Part shown: one piece after another, positions 57,283 through 64,000 of the stretch
Layout of the letters: each line of letters starts with the position of its first letter
Numbering within the stretch: the first letter of the stretch is position 1
Source of the DNA: LSCE01 sp050485425
Lineage (GTDB): Bacteria > Pseudomonadota > Gammaproteobacteria > Nitrococcales > Aquisalimonadaceae
DNA length: 64,000 bases
Reading direction: 5' to 3'
NCBI GenBank assembly: GCA_050485425.1
Contig: JBJHBJ010000004.1
Coordinates: 97,371 to 161,370, forward strand
Position numbers and translations under genes: made by a program
Notes under the pieces: model-generated
Told to the model about the DNA's origin: nothing
The model's database searches: none
What the model saw: only the letters and a program-made list of their open reading frames with translations

Positions 57283-58152
57283 CTACAACCCCTGCCGCCG
57301 CTTCCCCAGCAGCCGCTTCCGCCGTTCCGGGGTCACGCGGTCGTGGCAGCGTGGACAGCTGATCCCGGCCTCGTAGCGTGGATCCTCGTCATCGCCGGGG
57401 AGCAACGGCTCGCCACAGCCCAGACACAGGCGGTACTCGCCTTCCCGATTGCCATGGGTCAGGCTCACGCGCTCGTCGAAGACGAAGCATTCGCCTTCCC
57501 ACTGGCTGTGTTCCGGCGCTACGTCGTCGAGGTAGCGGAGTATGCCGCCGTCCAGTTGATAGACTTCAGGAAACCCCTGTTCCAGCATCCAGGCGCTGGC
57601 TTTCTCGCAGCGGATGCCGCCGGTGCAGTACATGGCCACCCGGCGGTGGCGCTGCGGGTCCAGTTGCTCCGCGACCCATGCCGGAAAATCCCGGAAGCGC
57701 TCCGTGTCCGGGCTGACCGCGCCGCGAAAGCGGCCCAGCGAAACCTCGTAGCGGTTACGGGTGTCTATCACCAGCGTAGCGGGGTCGGCCAGCAGCGCGT
57801 CCCATTCCTCGGGCGGCACGTGGCGCCCGGTGGCAGCGGCGGGATTGAGGTCGGGGCGTCCCAGCGTGACGATCTCCCGCTTGAGCCGGACCCGCAGCTT
57901 GCCGAACGGCATCCGGTCGGTCTCGGACCAGCGGGGCTCCAGGGCGGCGAAACGCGGGTCAGCGGACAACTGCGCAAGCAGCGTCTCCAGCCCGGAGCGA
58001 TCGCCGCACAGCGTGGCGTTGATACCTTCACCAGCCAGCAGCACTGTGCCCTTCAGGCCGAGCGCCTGACACTGCCGGCGCACCCGGCTCTGCAACTCGG
58101 GTAGGTCTTGCAGTGGGACGAAGCGGTAGAATGTGGCGACGGAGATAGTCAT
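57283..58152 (-). CDS. trhO: tRNA uridine(34) hydroxylase, rhodanese-like
   Basis: The product is 289 residues. The N-terminal ferredoxin-like domain holds 'GTVLLAGEGINATLCGDRSG' and the rhodanese domain the active Cys in 'VAMYCTGGIRCEKASAWMLE' (about 180-199). A C-terminal zinc-type segment has 'CLGCGEPL' and 'CPRCHDR'. This is the YceA/TrhO family, which makes 5-hydroxyuridine at the wobble position of some tRNAs using oxygen. I start it at 58152; the frame to 58314 would overlap the divergent small gene. Confidence 0.93.
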   Translation of the reverse strand: MTISVATFYRFVPLQDLPELQSRVRRQCQALGLKGTVLLAGEGINATLCGDRSGLETLLAQLSADPRFAALEPRWSETDRMPFGKLRVRLKREIVTLGRPDLNPAAATGRHVPPEEWDALLADPATLVIDTRNRYEVSLGRFRGAVSPDTERFRDFPAWVAEQLDPQRHRRVAMYCTGGIRCEKASAWMLEQGFPEVYQLDGGILRYLDDVAPEHSQWEGECFVFDERVSLTHGNREGEYRLCLGCGEPLLPGDDEDPRYEAGISCPRCHDRVTPERRKRLLGKRRQGL

Positions 58153-58186
58153 CAGTGACGTCAGGCGAGTGAAAAACGAGGGCATT

Positions 58187-58372
58187 ATGGGCGATGTCGT
58201 ACCGTTTCGGAAACCCGATCGCAAGAAGAAGTCCGAGGGCAAGACGCTCTGCCGCCATGGCCTGCACAAATGGCAGCCGCTGGGCACGACCCGCTTTGAC
58301 GTCAAGCAGGGCAAGCTGGTGACGGTCTACCGTTGCGCGCGTTGCGGCCGTGAGACCACCGCGCTCACATGA
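58187..58372 (+). CDS. Small zinc-ribbon-like protein
   Basis: This 61-residue protein has a basic N-terminus ('FRKPDRKKKSEGK') and a CxxH...CxxC pattern: 'LCRHGLHKW' and 'YRCARCGRE'. It could bind one zinc ion. The start is set at 58187 because the longer frame from 58133 crosses the trhO start. It overlaps the ABC ATPase gene by four bases (ATGA), so it is the first gene of that operon. I do not recognise a characterised family. Confidence 0.65.
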   Translation: MGDVVPFRKPDRKKKSEGKTLCRHGLHKWQPLGTTRFDVKQGKLVTVYRCARCGRETTALT

Positions 58373-59037
58373 TCTCGTTGCAGAAGGTTGGCAAGCACTA
58401 CCGGGAGGCCGGTGCCGATCGCGTCGTGCTGCGGGATTTCTCGCTGGACATCCCGGCCGGCGAGCGGCTGGCGCTGGTGGGGCGCAGCGGCGCCGGCAAA
58501 TCCACCGTGCTGAACCTGGTCAGCGGCATGGACAATCCGGATTCCGGCCGCATTCTGGTTGGTTCCACCGAAGTCCAGGCGCTCAGCGAACGCGAACGCA
58601 CGCTGTTCCGTCGCCGGTCCGTGGGCTTCGTGTTCCAGTTCTTCAATCTGATTCCCACACTCACCGTGCGGGAGAATCTGCTGCTGCCGCTGGATCTGCT
58701 GGGGCGGGCCGGGCCGGAGGCGGCGGCACGGGTCGACGGCCTGCTGGACCGGGTCGGCCTGGGCGACCGCGGCGCCAGTTTTCCGGAGCAGTTGTCCGGC
58801 GGTGAACAGCAGCGGGTGGCCATCGCGCGCGCCCTGATCCACGACCCCAGCGTACTGCTGGCCGACGAGCCTACCGGGACGCTGGACGAGGAAACCGGTG
58901 AACAGGTGCTGTCGCTGATGGCGGAACTCACCGCCGAACACCGCATGACGGTGATCATGGTGACGCACAGCATGGAGGTGGCCCACCGCATGGACCGCGT
59001 GGTGCGGCTGGTGGACGGGCATCCGGTGGAAGACTGA
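58369..59037 (+). CDS. ABC transporter ATP-binding protein (YbbA/LolD-like)
   Basis: This 222-residue ATPase has Walker A 'GRSGAGKST' (about 39-47), the signature 'LSGGEQQRVAIARAL' (about 143), Walker B 'VLLADEPTGTLDE' and the switch His in 'MVTHS'. It belongs to the MacB/LolD/YbbA group that works with FtsX-fold permeases. It shares one base with the permease gene. The substrate is unknown; YbbAP- and LolCDE-type systems handle lipids or lipoproteins. Confidence 0.92.
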   Translation: MISLQKVGKHYREAGADRVVLRDFSLDIPAGERLALVGRSGAGKSTVLNLVSGMDNPDSGRILVGSTEVQALSERERTLFRRRSVGFVFQFFNLIPTLTVRENLLLPLDLLGRAGPEAAARVDGLLDRVGLGDRGASFPEQLSGGEQQRVAIARALIHDPSVLLADEPTGTLDEETGEQVLSLMAELTAEHRMTVIMVTHSMEVAHRMDRVVRLVDGHPVED

Positions 59038-61553
59038 TGCAGGTCTACCGCGCCAGTTTCCGCTACCTGTTGCGCCACCCGTGGCAACTCGGTCTGTCGC
59101 TGCTGGGGGTGGCGCTGGGCGTGGCCGTGGTGGTGGCCGTGGACCTGGCCAACCAGAGCGCCGGCCGTGCCTTCGAACTCTCCACCGCCAGCCTGACCGG
59201 GGCGACGACGCATCAGGTGCTTGGCGGGCCCCGCGGGATTCCAGAGGCGTGGTACGTGGCATTGCGTACCCGCCACGGCGTGCGCCAGGCGGCGCCTGTG
59301 GTGGAGGGGCAGGCTCGCCTGGTCGCCGCCCCGGAGCGCAGCCTGCGTTTTCTGGGCGTGGATCCGCTGGCGGAAGGGGATTTCCGCGGCGGCTTCGCGG
59401 CGCTGACGCAGCAGGACACGCTGGGCAACCTGCTGTCCCGCCCCGACCGCGTCGCCATGCTGGCCAGCGATCTGGAGGAACTGGGGCTGGAGGTCGGCGA
59501 CCGAGCGGAATTCGAGGTCGGCGGCCGCAGCCGGACGCTGACGGTGGCCGCGGCCCTGCGTCCCGAGCGGGAGCTGGATGCCCGCGGCCTGAGGGATGTC
59601 GTGGTCATGGATATCGGTGCCGCCCAGAGCCTGCTGGGCCGGCAGGGCTGGCTGGATCGCGTCGACCTGATCCTGCCGGATGCCGGCGCGGTGGCGCGCA
59701 TGGAATCGCTGCTGCCCGCCGATGCCCAGCTACTGGAAGCGGAAGCCCGCAATGCAGCCCTGCAGCAGATGGCCAGCGCCTTCCAGCTCAACCTGACCGC
59801 GTTCAGTCTGCTCGCGCTGGTGGTTGGCGCGTTCCTCATCTACAACACCATGACCTTCTCGGTGGTACAGCGGCGCCAGCTGCTGGGCCTGTTGCGGGCG
59901 GTGGGCGTCACCCGGGCGCAGATATTCCGCCTGATCCTGCTCGAGGCCTTGCTGATCGGTGCCGTGGGGACTGTGGCCGGTCTGCTGCTGGGGGTGGCGC
60001 TCAGCCACGTCCTGCTGGAACTGGTGGGGCGCACGATCAACGATCTGTATTTCATGCTCAGCGTGCGCGAACTGACACTGTCGCCCTGGTCGCTGGGCAA
60101 GGGCGTGCTGCTGGGGCTGGGGATGACCGCGGTGGCGGCGTTCAGTCCGGCTCTCGAAGCAACCGGCACACCGCCCCGGGCCGCGCTGAGCAGGGTGGCG
60201 CTGGAACTCGGAGTGCGCCGTCACATTCCGCGCGTGGCCGTCGCCGGTGTGGTGTTGCTGGTGGCAGGAGCCGTACTACTGGCCTCCGGCCAGGGGCTGT
60301 TGCCCGCCTTCGCCGGGCTGTTCCTGCTGATGATCGGCTGGGCGTTGATGGTGCCGATGCTGATGCGTTTGCTGCTGGGGCTGTTCCAGCCCCTGCTGGG
60401 CCGTCTCGCAGGCCTGCCGGGCCGCATGGCCGCGCGTGGCGTGGAGGCCGGGCTCTCCCGGACCAGCGTCGCGGCAGCGGCCCTGATGATCGCCGTCTCC
60501 GCCGTGGTTGGGGTGGGCACCATGGTGGACAGCTTTCGTTACACCTTCAGCCAGTGGCTGGACGCCACGCTCCGTGCCGATGTCTACGTCAGCGTGCCGG
60601 GAAATGGTCAGGTGCAGCCGGAGGCGGTGCAGGCCTTGCGTGAGACCCAGGGTGTGGATACCTGGAGCACGGCACGGTACGGCCGGGTCGGCTCCGGCGA
60701 ACTGCGCCACCGCCTGCGGGTGTTCGAACTGCCGCCGGAAGGGGAACAGGCCTTCCGCTTCCGGAGCGGCAACGGCGAGCAGGCATGGGCCGCGTTCCGC
60801 GAGCGGGATGCGGTGCTGGTCACCGAGCCTTTCGCCTGGCACCAGCAGGTGGCGGTCGGTGACACGCTGTCGTTGCATACACCGGACGGCGAGCGGGATT
60901 TCACCGTCGAGGGGGTGATCTACGATTACAGTACCAGCGAGGGTGCGGTGGTGATGAGCCGGGAGACCTATGACCGCTGGTGGGACGACGCGGTGGTGAA
61001 CTCCGTCGCCCTGTACGGCGAACCCGGCACCGATACCGAAGCCCTGGTCCGGCGCCTGCGGGACAACGCCGGCGCCGTGCAGCCGCTGCGCTACCGGTCC
61101 AACGTCGAGCTGCGCCGGCTCTCGCTGGAGGTGTTCGACCAGACCTTTACCATCACCCAGGTGCTGCGCCTGCTGGCGATACTGGTGGCCGTGGTCGGGG
61201 TACTCAGCGCGTTGCTGGCCCTGGTGCTAGAGCGGGCACGCGAATATGCGGCGTTGCGCGCCACCGGATTCACGCCGGCCCAGATCTGGACGCTGGTGCT
61301 AGGCCAGAACGCGCTGGTCGGCGGTATTGCCGGCCTGCTCGCCCTGCCGCTGGGCATGGGACTGGCCACGGCGCTGGTCCTCGTCATCAACCAGCGCTCG
61401 TTCGGCTGGAGCATGCAGATGGCGTTCTCGCCCGGTGTGATGGTGCAGGCATTGCTGCTGGCGCTGGCGGCTGCGCTGATCGCGGGCCTGTACCCGGCCT
61501 GGCGCATGGCGCGGACGCCGCCGGCACTGGCCTTGCGCGAGGAGGCTGCATGA
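59037..61553 (+). CDS. ABC transporter permease, duplicated FtsX domains (YbbP-like)
   Basis: This 838-residue permease has an N-terminal helix plus periplasmic MacB-like domain, a first FtsX triad of helices near 255-380 ('QLLGLLRAVGVTRAQIFRLI'), two central helices near 410-450, a second periplasmic domain, and a second FtsX unit at the end ('YAALRATGFTPAQIWTLVLG'). The duplicated ten-helix layout and length match the YbbP family. The motif 'YPAWRMARTPPALALREE' is the usual permease end. It overlaps the next gene by four bases. Confidence 0.92.
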   Translation: MQVYRASFRYLLRHPWQLGLSLLGVALGVAVVVAVDLANQSAGRAFELSTASLTGATTHQVLGGPRGIPEAWYVALRTRHGVRQAAPVVEGQARLVAAPERSLRFLGVDPLAEGDFRGGFAALTQQDTLGNLLSRPDRVAMLASDLEELGLEVGDRAEFEVGGRSRTLTVAAALRPERELDARGLRDVVVMDIGAAQSLLGRQGWLDRVDLILPDAGAVARMESLLPADAQLLEAEARNAALQQMASAFQLNLTAFSLLALVVGAFLIYNTMTFSVVQRRQLLGLLRAVGVTRAQIFRLILLEALLIGAVGTVAGLLLGVALSHVLLELVGRTINDLYFMLSVRELTLSPWSLGKGVLLGLGMTAVAAFSPALEATGTPPRAALSRVALELGVRRHIPRVAVAGVVLLVAGAVLLASGQGLLPAFAGLFLLMIGWALMVPMLMRLLLGLFQPLLGRLAGLPGRMAARGVEAGLSRTSVAAAALMIAVSAVVGVGTMVDSFRYTFSQWLDATLRADVYVSVPGNGQVQPEAVQALRETQGVDTWSTARYGRVGSGELRHRLRVFELPPEGEQAFRFRSGNGEQAWAAFRERDAVLVTEPFAWHQQVAVGDTLSLHTPDGERDFTVEGVIYDYSTSEGAVVMSRETYDRWWDDAVVNSVALYGEPGTDTEALVRRLRDNAGAVQPLRYRSNVELRRLSLEVFDQTFTITQVLRLLAILVAVVGVLSALLALVLERAREYAALRATGFTPAQIWTLVLGQNALVGGIAGLLALPLGMGLATALVLVINQRSFGWSMQMAFSPGVMVQALLLALAAALIAGLYPAWRMARTPPALALREEAA

Positions 61554-62707
61554 GACATCGCTGGCTGTTGCTGATTGTGGCGTTGGCCGGCCTGCTGGTC
61601 TTTCTGCTCTGGCCGCGGGAGCCCGCGCGCGACGCCGATCAGGCGGACGGAGGATTCTCCGTGGTGGACATACTGGCCGGCGAGCAGGCGGCGGAAGGGT
61701 TTGCCCGCATCACCGGCCCGGAGCCGCTGGATTTCCCGGCGGATCACGGCCCGCATCCGGAGTACCGCCATGAATGGTGGTACGTCACCGGCAATCTGCG
61801 GGGCGAGGACGACCGCCATTTCGGCTACCAGATCACCTTCTTCCGCTTCAACGTCGACCCGGAGGCACCGGGCGGGGATTCCGCCTGGAGTACCAACCAG
61901 GTGTGGATGGCGCACCTGGCATTGACCGATACCGAATCCGGACGGTACTACCACCACGAGCGGTTCGCCCGCGGCGCGGCCGGCCTTGCCGGCGCTGAGG
62001 TGGAGCCGTTCCGGGTGTGGCTGGAGGACTGGCGGCTGGATGGGGAAGCCGGCGAGGACATCATGCCGCTGGTGCTGCAGGCCGGGGAAGGGGAGGTGGT
62101 GGTGTCATTGCGCCTGGAGGCGCTGAAACCGCTGGTGCTGCAAGGTGACAGGGGCTACAGCCGGAAAGGCCCGGAGCCGGGAAACGCATCGCGCTACTAC
62201 TCCTACACCCGCCTGCATACCGAGGGCGAGCTGGAAGTGGAGGGCGAGAAGCACCGGGTGCAGGGGCTGAGCTGGATGGACCGGGAGTGGGGCAGCAGCG
62301 TGCTGTCCGAGAACCAGCAGGGCTGGGACTGGTTCTCCCTGCAACTGGATGACGGTATCGACATCATGTATTACACGCTGCGCCTGGCCGACGGCGGGAT
62401 CGACCCGCGGTCCAAGGGGCTGTGGGTGGGGCCCGACGGCAGCTCGGGGCTGCTCACCAGCGAAGGCGTGGAGCTGGAAGCCACCCGCCACTGGGACAGT
62501 CCGGCGGGGGATGCCCGATACCCGGTGGCCTGGCAGCTCCGTGTTCCGGAACGTGATCTGGTGCTGGAGATAGAAGCGGTGCTGGACGACCAGGAACTGC
62601 GGACCGGTTTCCGATATTGGGAAGGGGCCGTGCGTATCAGCGGCGAGCGGGACGGCTTGCCGGTACAGGGCCACGGCTACGCTGAACTGACCGGCTATGC
62701 GGAGTAG
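61550..62707 (+). CDS. CrtC/AttH-like lipocalin-domain protein
   Basis: The product is 385 residues with one N-terminal membrane helix ('WLLLIVALAGLLVFLLWPRE') and a tandem lipocalin-type domain: 'DHGPHPEYRHEWWYVTGNLR' (about 65-84), 'YYSYTRLHTEGELEVEG' and 'GLSWMDREWGSSVLSENQQG'. This is the CrtC (hydroxyneurosporene synthase)/AttH family. AttH-type proteins are often encoded after ABC systems of this kind, which fits a periplasmic lipid-binding partner; the role is unproven. Coupled to the permease by ATGA. Confidence 0.88.
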   Translation: MRHRWLLLIVALAGLLVFLLWPREPARDADQADGGFSVVDILAGEQAAEGFARITGPEPLDFPADHGPHPEYRHEWWYVTGNLRGEDDRHFGYQITFFRFNVDPEAPGGDSAWSTNQVWMAHLALTDTESGRYYHHERFARGAAGLAGAEVEPFRVWLEDWRLDGEAGEDIMPLVLQAGEGEVVVSLRLEALKPLVLQGDRGYSRKGPEPGNASRYYSYTRLHTEGELEVEGEKHRVQGLSWMDREWGSSVLSENQQGWDWFSLQLDDGIDIMYYTLRLADGGIDPRSKGLWVGPDGSSGLLTSEGVELEATRHWDSPAGDARYPVAWQLRVPERDLVLEIEAVLDDQELRTGFRYWEGAVRISGERDGLPVQGHGYAELTGYAE

Positions 62708-62724
62708 AAGGATGTGTTTAGAAA

Positions 62725-62961
62725 TCATACCAACGATATTCGCAGATGGTGGATGGCGATATTTTCCTGTCTCACTGTTGTAACGCTAAGCTCATTGCCG
62801 CCCCATAAGTGGCTCATGAAGTGCGCGTTATCTCCTTTATATTTTAGAAATTTTAGCTGTTGAATTAAGTCATCAAGCGCCTCTTTATCCAAGAAAATCT
62901 CGACCTTAGATAGTTCGTCCCTGATTTGATCGCTATCTTTTATTTCAACAGAAAAAATCAT
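62725..62961 (-). CDS. Imm32-type immunity protein
   Basis: This 78-residue protein has a pattern typical of the Imm32 immunity family: a helix 'LDKEALDDLIQQLKFLKYKG', then 'HFMSHLWGGNELSVTTV'. The base composition is much lower in GC than the chromosome around it, pointing to transfer. It lies about 340 bases beyond the toxin/immunity pair at the right edge and may be an orphan immunity gene from an earlier toxin tip. Confidence 0.65.
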   Translation of the reverse strand: MIFSVEIKDSDQIRDELSKVEIFLDKEALDDLIQQLKFLKYKGDNAHFMSHLWGGNELSVTTVRQENIAIHHLRISLV

Positions 62962-63299
62962 GAATAATTCCCCGTTATCGGGCTGTCATAATTAAGAGAG
63001 CATTCTCTATGGAGCAAGTTCCGGCTTCCTCTAGCGCGTTGCACATTAACATGGGGAGGCTTGGGTGGAGGATGATTCGCATCGACATGAATTCCCCTCC
63101 TGTCTTTGGATTGGCGTAGGTACCTCTCCTGCCAACTGGGTCATCCGGCGTAGGTTGGGGTGAGCAAAGCGAACCCCAACATCAATCGTGGAAGTGCGAT
63201 GGGAACCTCTCACGATGATGGCATGTTGAGGTTCACAAGTTCACCCCAACCTACATGGCTTTCGTAGCAATGGATCAAGCCGAAACATAGAGTGTCAAT
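62962..63299. other. 338-bp intergenic region with repeats
   Basis: This AT-richer gap between two immunity-like genes holds the dispersed repeat copy at 63150-63181 and its inverted partner at 63240-63254. No gene was seen. It could be the scar of a lost toxin-tip cassette. Confidence 0.45.
63150..63254. repeat. Inverted-repeat element of the GTAGGTTGGGGTGAGC family
   Basis: The left copy (63150-63181) begins GTAGGTTGGGGTGA and the right end (63241-63254) is TCACCCCAACCTAC, a perfect 14-bp inverted repeat around about 77 bases. The left copy nearly equals the one at 57246-57277. It resembles a small dispersed REP- or MITE-like element without coding capacity. Confidence 0.6.
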
Positions 63300-63512
63300 C
63301 TATGACTCACCCTTCTCCATTCTGGTCAATAATGAGTTTAGATCTTTCTGGAGGTTATGGAACTCATCCTTTTCGAAGCCTGTTCGGGTGTTAAACTCCC
63401 AGTCCTCCAGAGCCTCGATTGATTCACCAATTGCACTAACCAGAAGGGTGATGCCATCACGAGTTAGGCGAATAGTGGCTTGCTGAGGATCAATGTTCAC
63501 TACTTCCATCAT
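63300..63512 (-). CDS. Small immunity-like protein paired with the edge toxin
   Basis: This 70-residue protein has a beta-hairpin-like start ('MEVVNIDPQQATIRLTRDGI') and a helical end ('WEFNTRTGFEKDEFHNLQKD'). Its ATG (63510-63512) overlaps the stop of the toxin gene by four bases, the usual toxin-immunity arrangement. It is AT-richer than the core genome. It probably neutralises the toxin domain, although the family has no name I can assign. Confidence 0.6.
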   Translation of the reverse strand: MMEVVNIDPQQATIRLTRDGITLLVSAIGESIEALEDWEFNTRTGFEKDEFHNLQKDLNSLLTRMEKGES

Positions 63513-64000
63513 TTTAATGTTCCCTCGAAGTATCTTCGGCCATCTCTAGGGCGAAAAGCAGTTCCGCCATCTCGTGCAGCAGGGTTTCTTATTACGACAG
63601 TGCCTGTGGCGTCGTCCCAAAAGGCAGATCTGCCCCTGCGCAGTTGACGGGTCGCAGTGGGGTTATTCATCACGTTTTCAATGTGCCTGGCAAATTGCTG
63701 TTGATTCCTTACGCCTAGGCTGACAAACTCCGTGCGGTGCTTCGCAAATGCATGCCCACCAGAAATCTGTTGAGCAGTTCCTCTGTAGGGTCGTCCAATT
63801 CCCTTGGAGCGAGAGAATAATCGTAAGCCCTTTATTCCTATTCCGGCAGCCAGCCCTGCTGGGATGAACGTCCTCGCATCCTCAAATGCCGCGGCGGCGA
63901 ACCCTCCTCCCTGTCCATCGTACCCATCGATCAGCGCACCGCGAAGGTTTGAGCCATCGAAGCCTCTGCCCCTGGCGAACTGATAGGACTCGTACAGAAG
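63509..64000 (-). CDS. Polymorphic toxin, C-terminal end (partial, enters from right edge)
   Basis: An unbroken minus-strand frame of 163 residues runs from the window edge to a stop at 63509-63511. It starts mid-protein ('LLYESYQFARGRGF'), passes a Gly/Ala-rich linker, then a likely nuclease tip: 'ISGGHAFAKHRTEFVSLG' and 'RGRSAFWDDATGTVVIRNP', ending 'GGTAFRPRDGRRYFEGTLK'. The GGHxxxKH plus C-terminal 'NP..DGGTAFRP' pattern is what contact-dependent or Rhs-type RNase tips look like; the exact family is uncertain. The carrier part lies outside the window. Confidence 0.7.
   Translation of the reverse strand, partial: LLYESYQFARGRGFDGSNLRGALIDGYDGQGGGFAAAAFEDARTFIPAGLAAGIGIKGLRLFSRSKGIGRPYRGTAQQISGGHAFAKHRTEFVSLGVRNQQQFARHIENVMNNPTATRQLRRGRSAFWDDATGTVVIRNPAARDGGTAFRPRDGRRYFEGTLK

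Overview
The window is a high-GC chromosomal segment of a gammaproteobacterium. The right half carries conserved blocks (rplU-rpmA-obgE-proB; rpsT facing murJ-ribF-ileS-lspA-ispH; ispB; trhO) in an order typical of the class. The many TonB receptors and the dicarboxylate-type sensor pair suggest a free-living Gram-negative heterotroph, perhaps from an Ectothiorhodospiraceae/Chromatiales-like lineage. That placement is inference from gene content only.

Left part (1-12.5 kb): the tail of a penicillin-binding protein 1C, a SAM methyltransferase, a porin, and a LysR-type stub with no effector domain. A DctB/DctD two-component pair is divergent from a TAXI-TRAP transporter (binding protein plus fused permease) whose last gene is a MaeB-type malic enzyme. 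This reads as one module: sense an organic acid, import it, convert it to pyruvate.

Iron island (12.1-38 kb): a DUF3649/PepSY/DUF3325 inner-membrane operon, four siderophore-type TonB receptors (three with the STN signalling domain), and two tandem FecI-FecR pairs behind a strong Fur box. Next come an encapsulin shell gene with its encapsulated ferritin cargo, then an operon of a 1050-residue lipoprotein, a TonB receptor and a di-haem peroxidase. A small Fur-boxed periplasmic protein closes the island. Together these cover uptake, signalling and storage of iron. A 276-bp IS5-like MITE and solo copies of its end are scattered through this part.

Signalling operon (38.4-44.2 kb): five tightly coupled genes encode a PAS-GGDEF-EAL protein, an anti-sigma-like ATPase, a STAS-like antagonist, a methyltransferase with a degenerate PilZ-like N-terminus, and a membrane SpoIIE phosphatase. 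This is a partner-switching circuit joined to c-di-GMP turnover and a methyl-transfer output. It is the best candidate in the window for an undescribed system, followed by the lipoprotein/TonB/peroxidase operon.

Housekeeping part (44.2-62.7 kb): tRNA-Pro(CGG), ispB, ribosomal proteins L21, L27 and S20, obgE, proB, a PQQ-type sugar dehydrogenase, murJ, ribF, ileS, lspA, ispH, trhO, and an ABC exporter (YbbA/YbbP type) with a CrtC/AttH-like lipocalin protein.

Right edge (62.7-64 kb): AT-richer DNA with an Imm32-type immunity gene, a second small immunity-like gene and the C-terminal end of a polymorphic toxin that runs out of the window on the minus strand.
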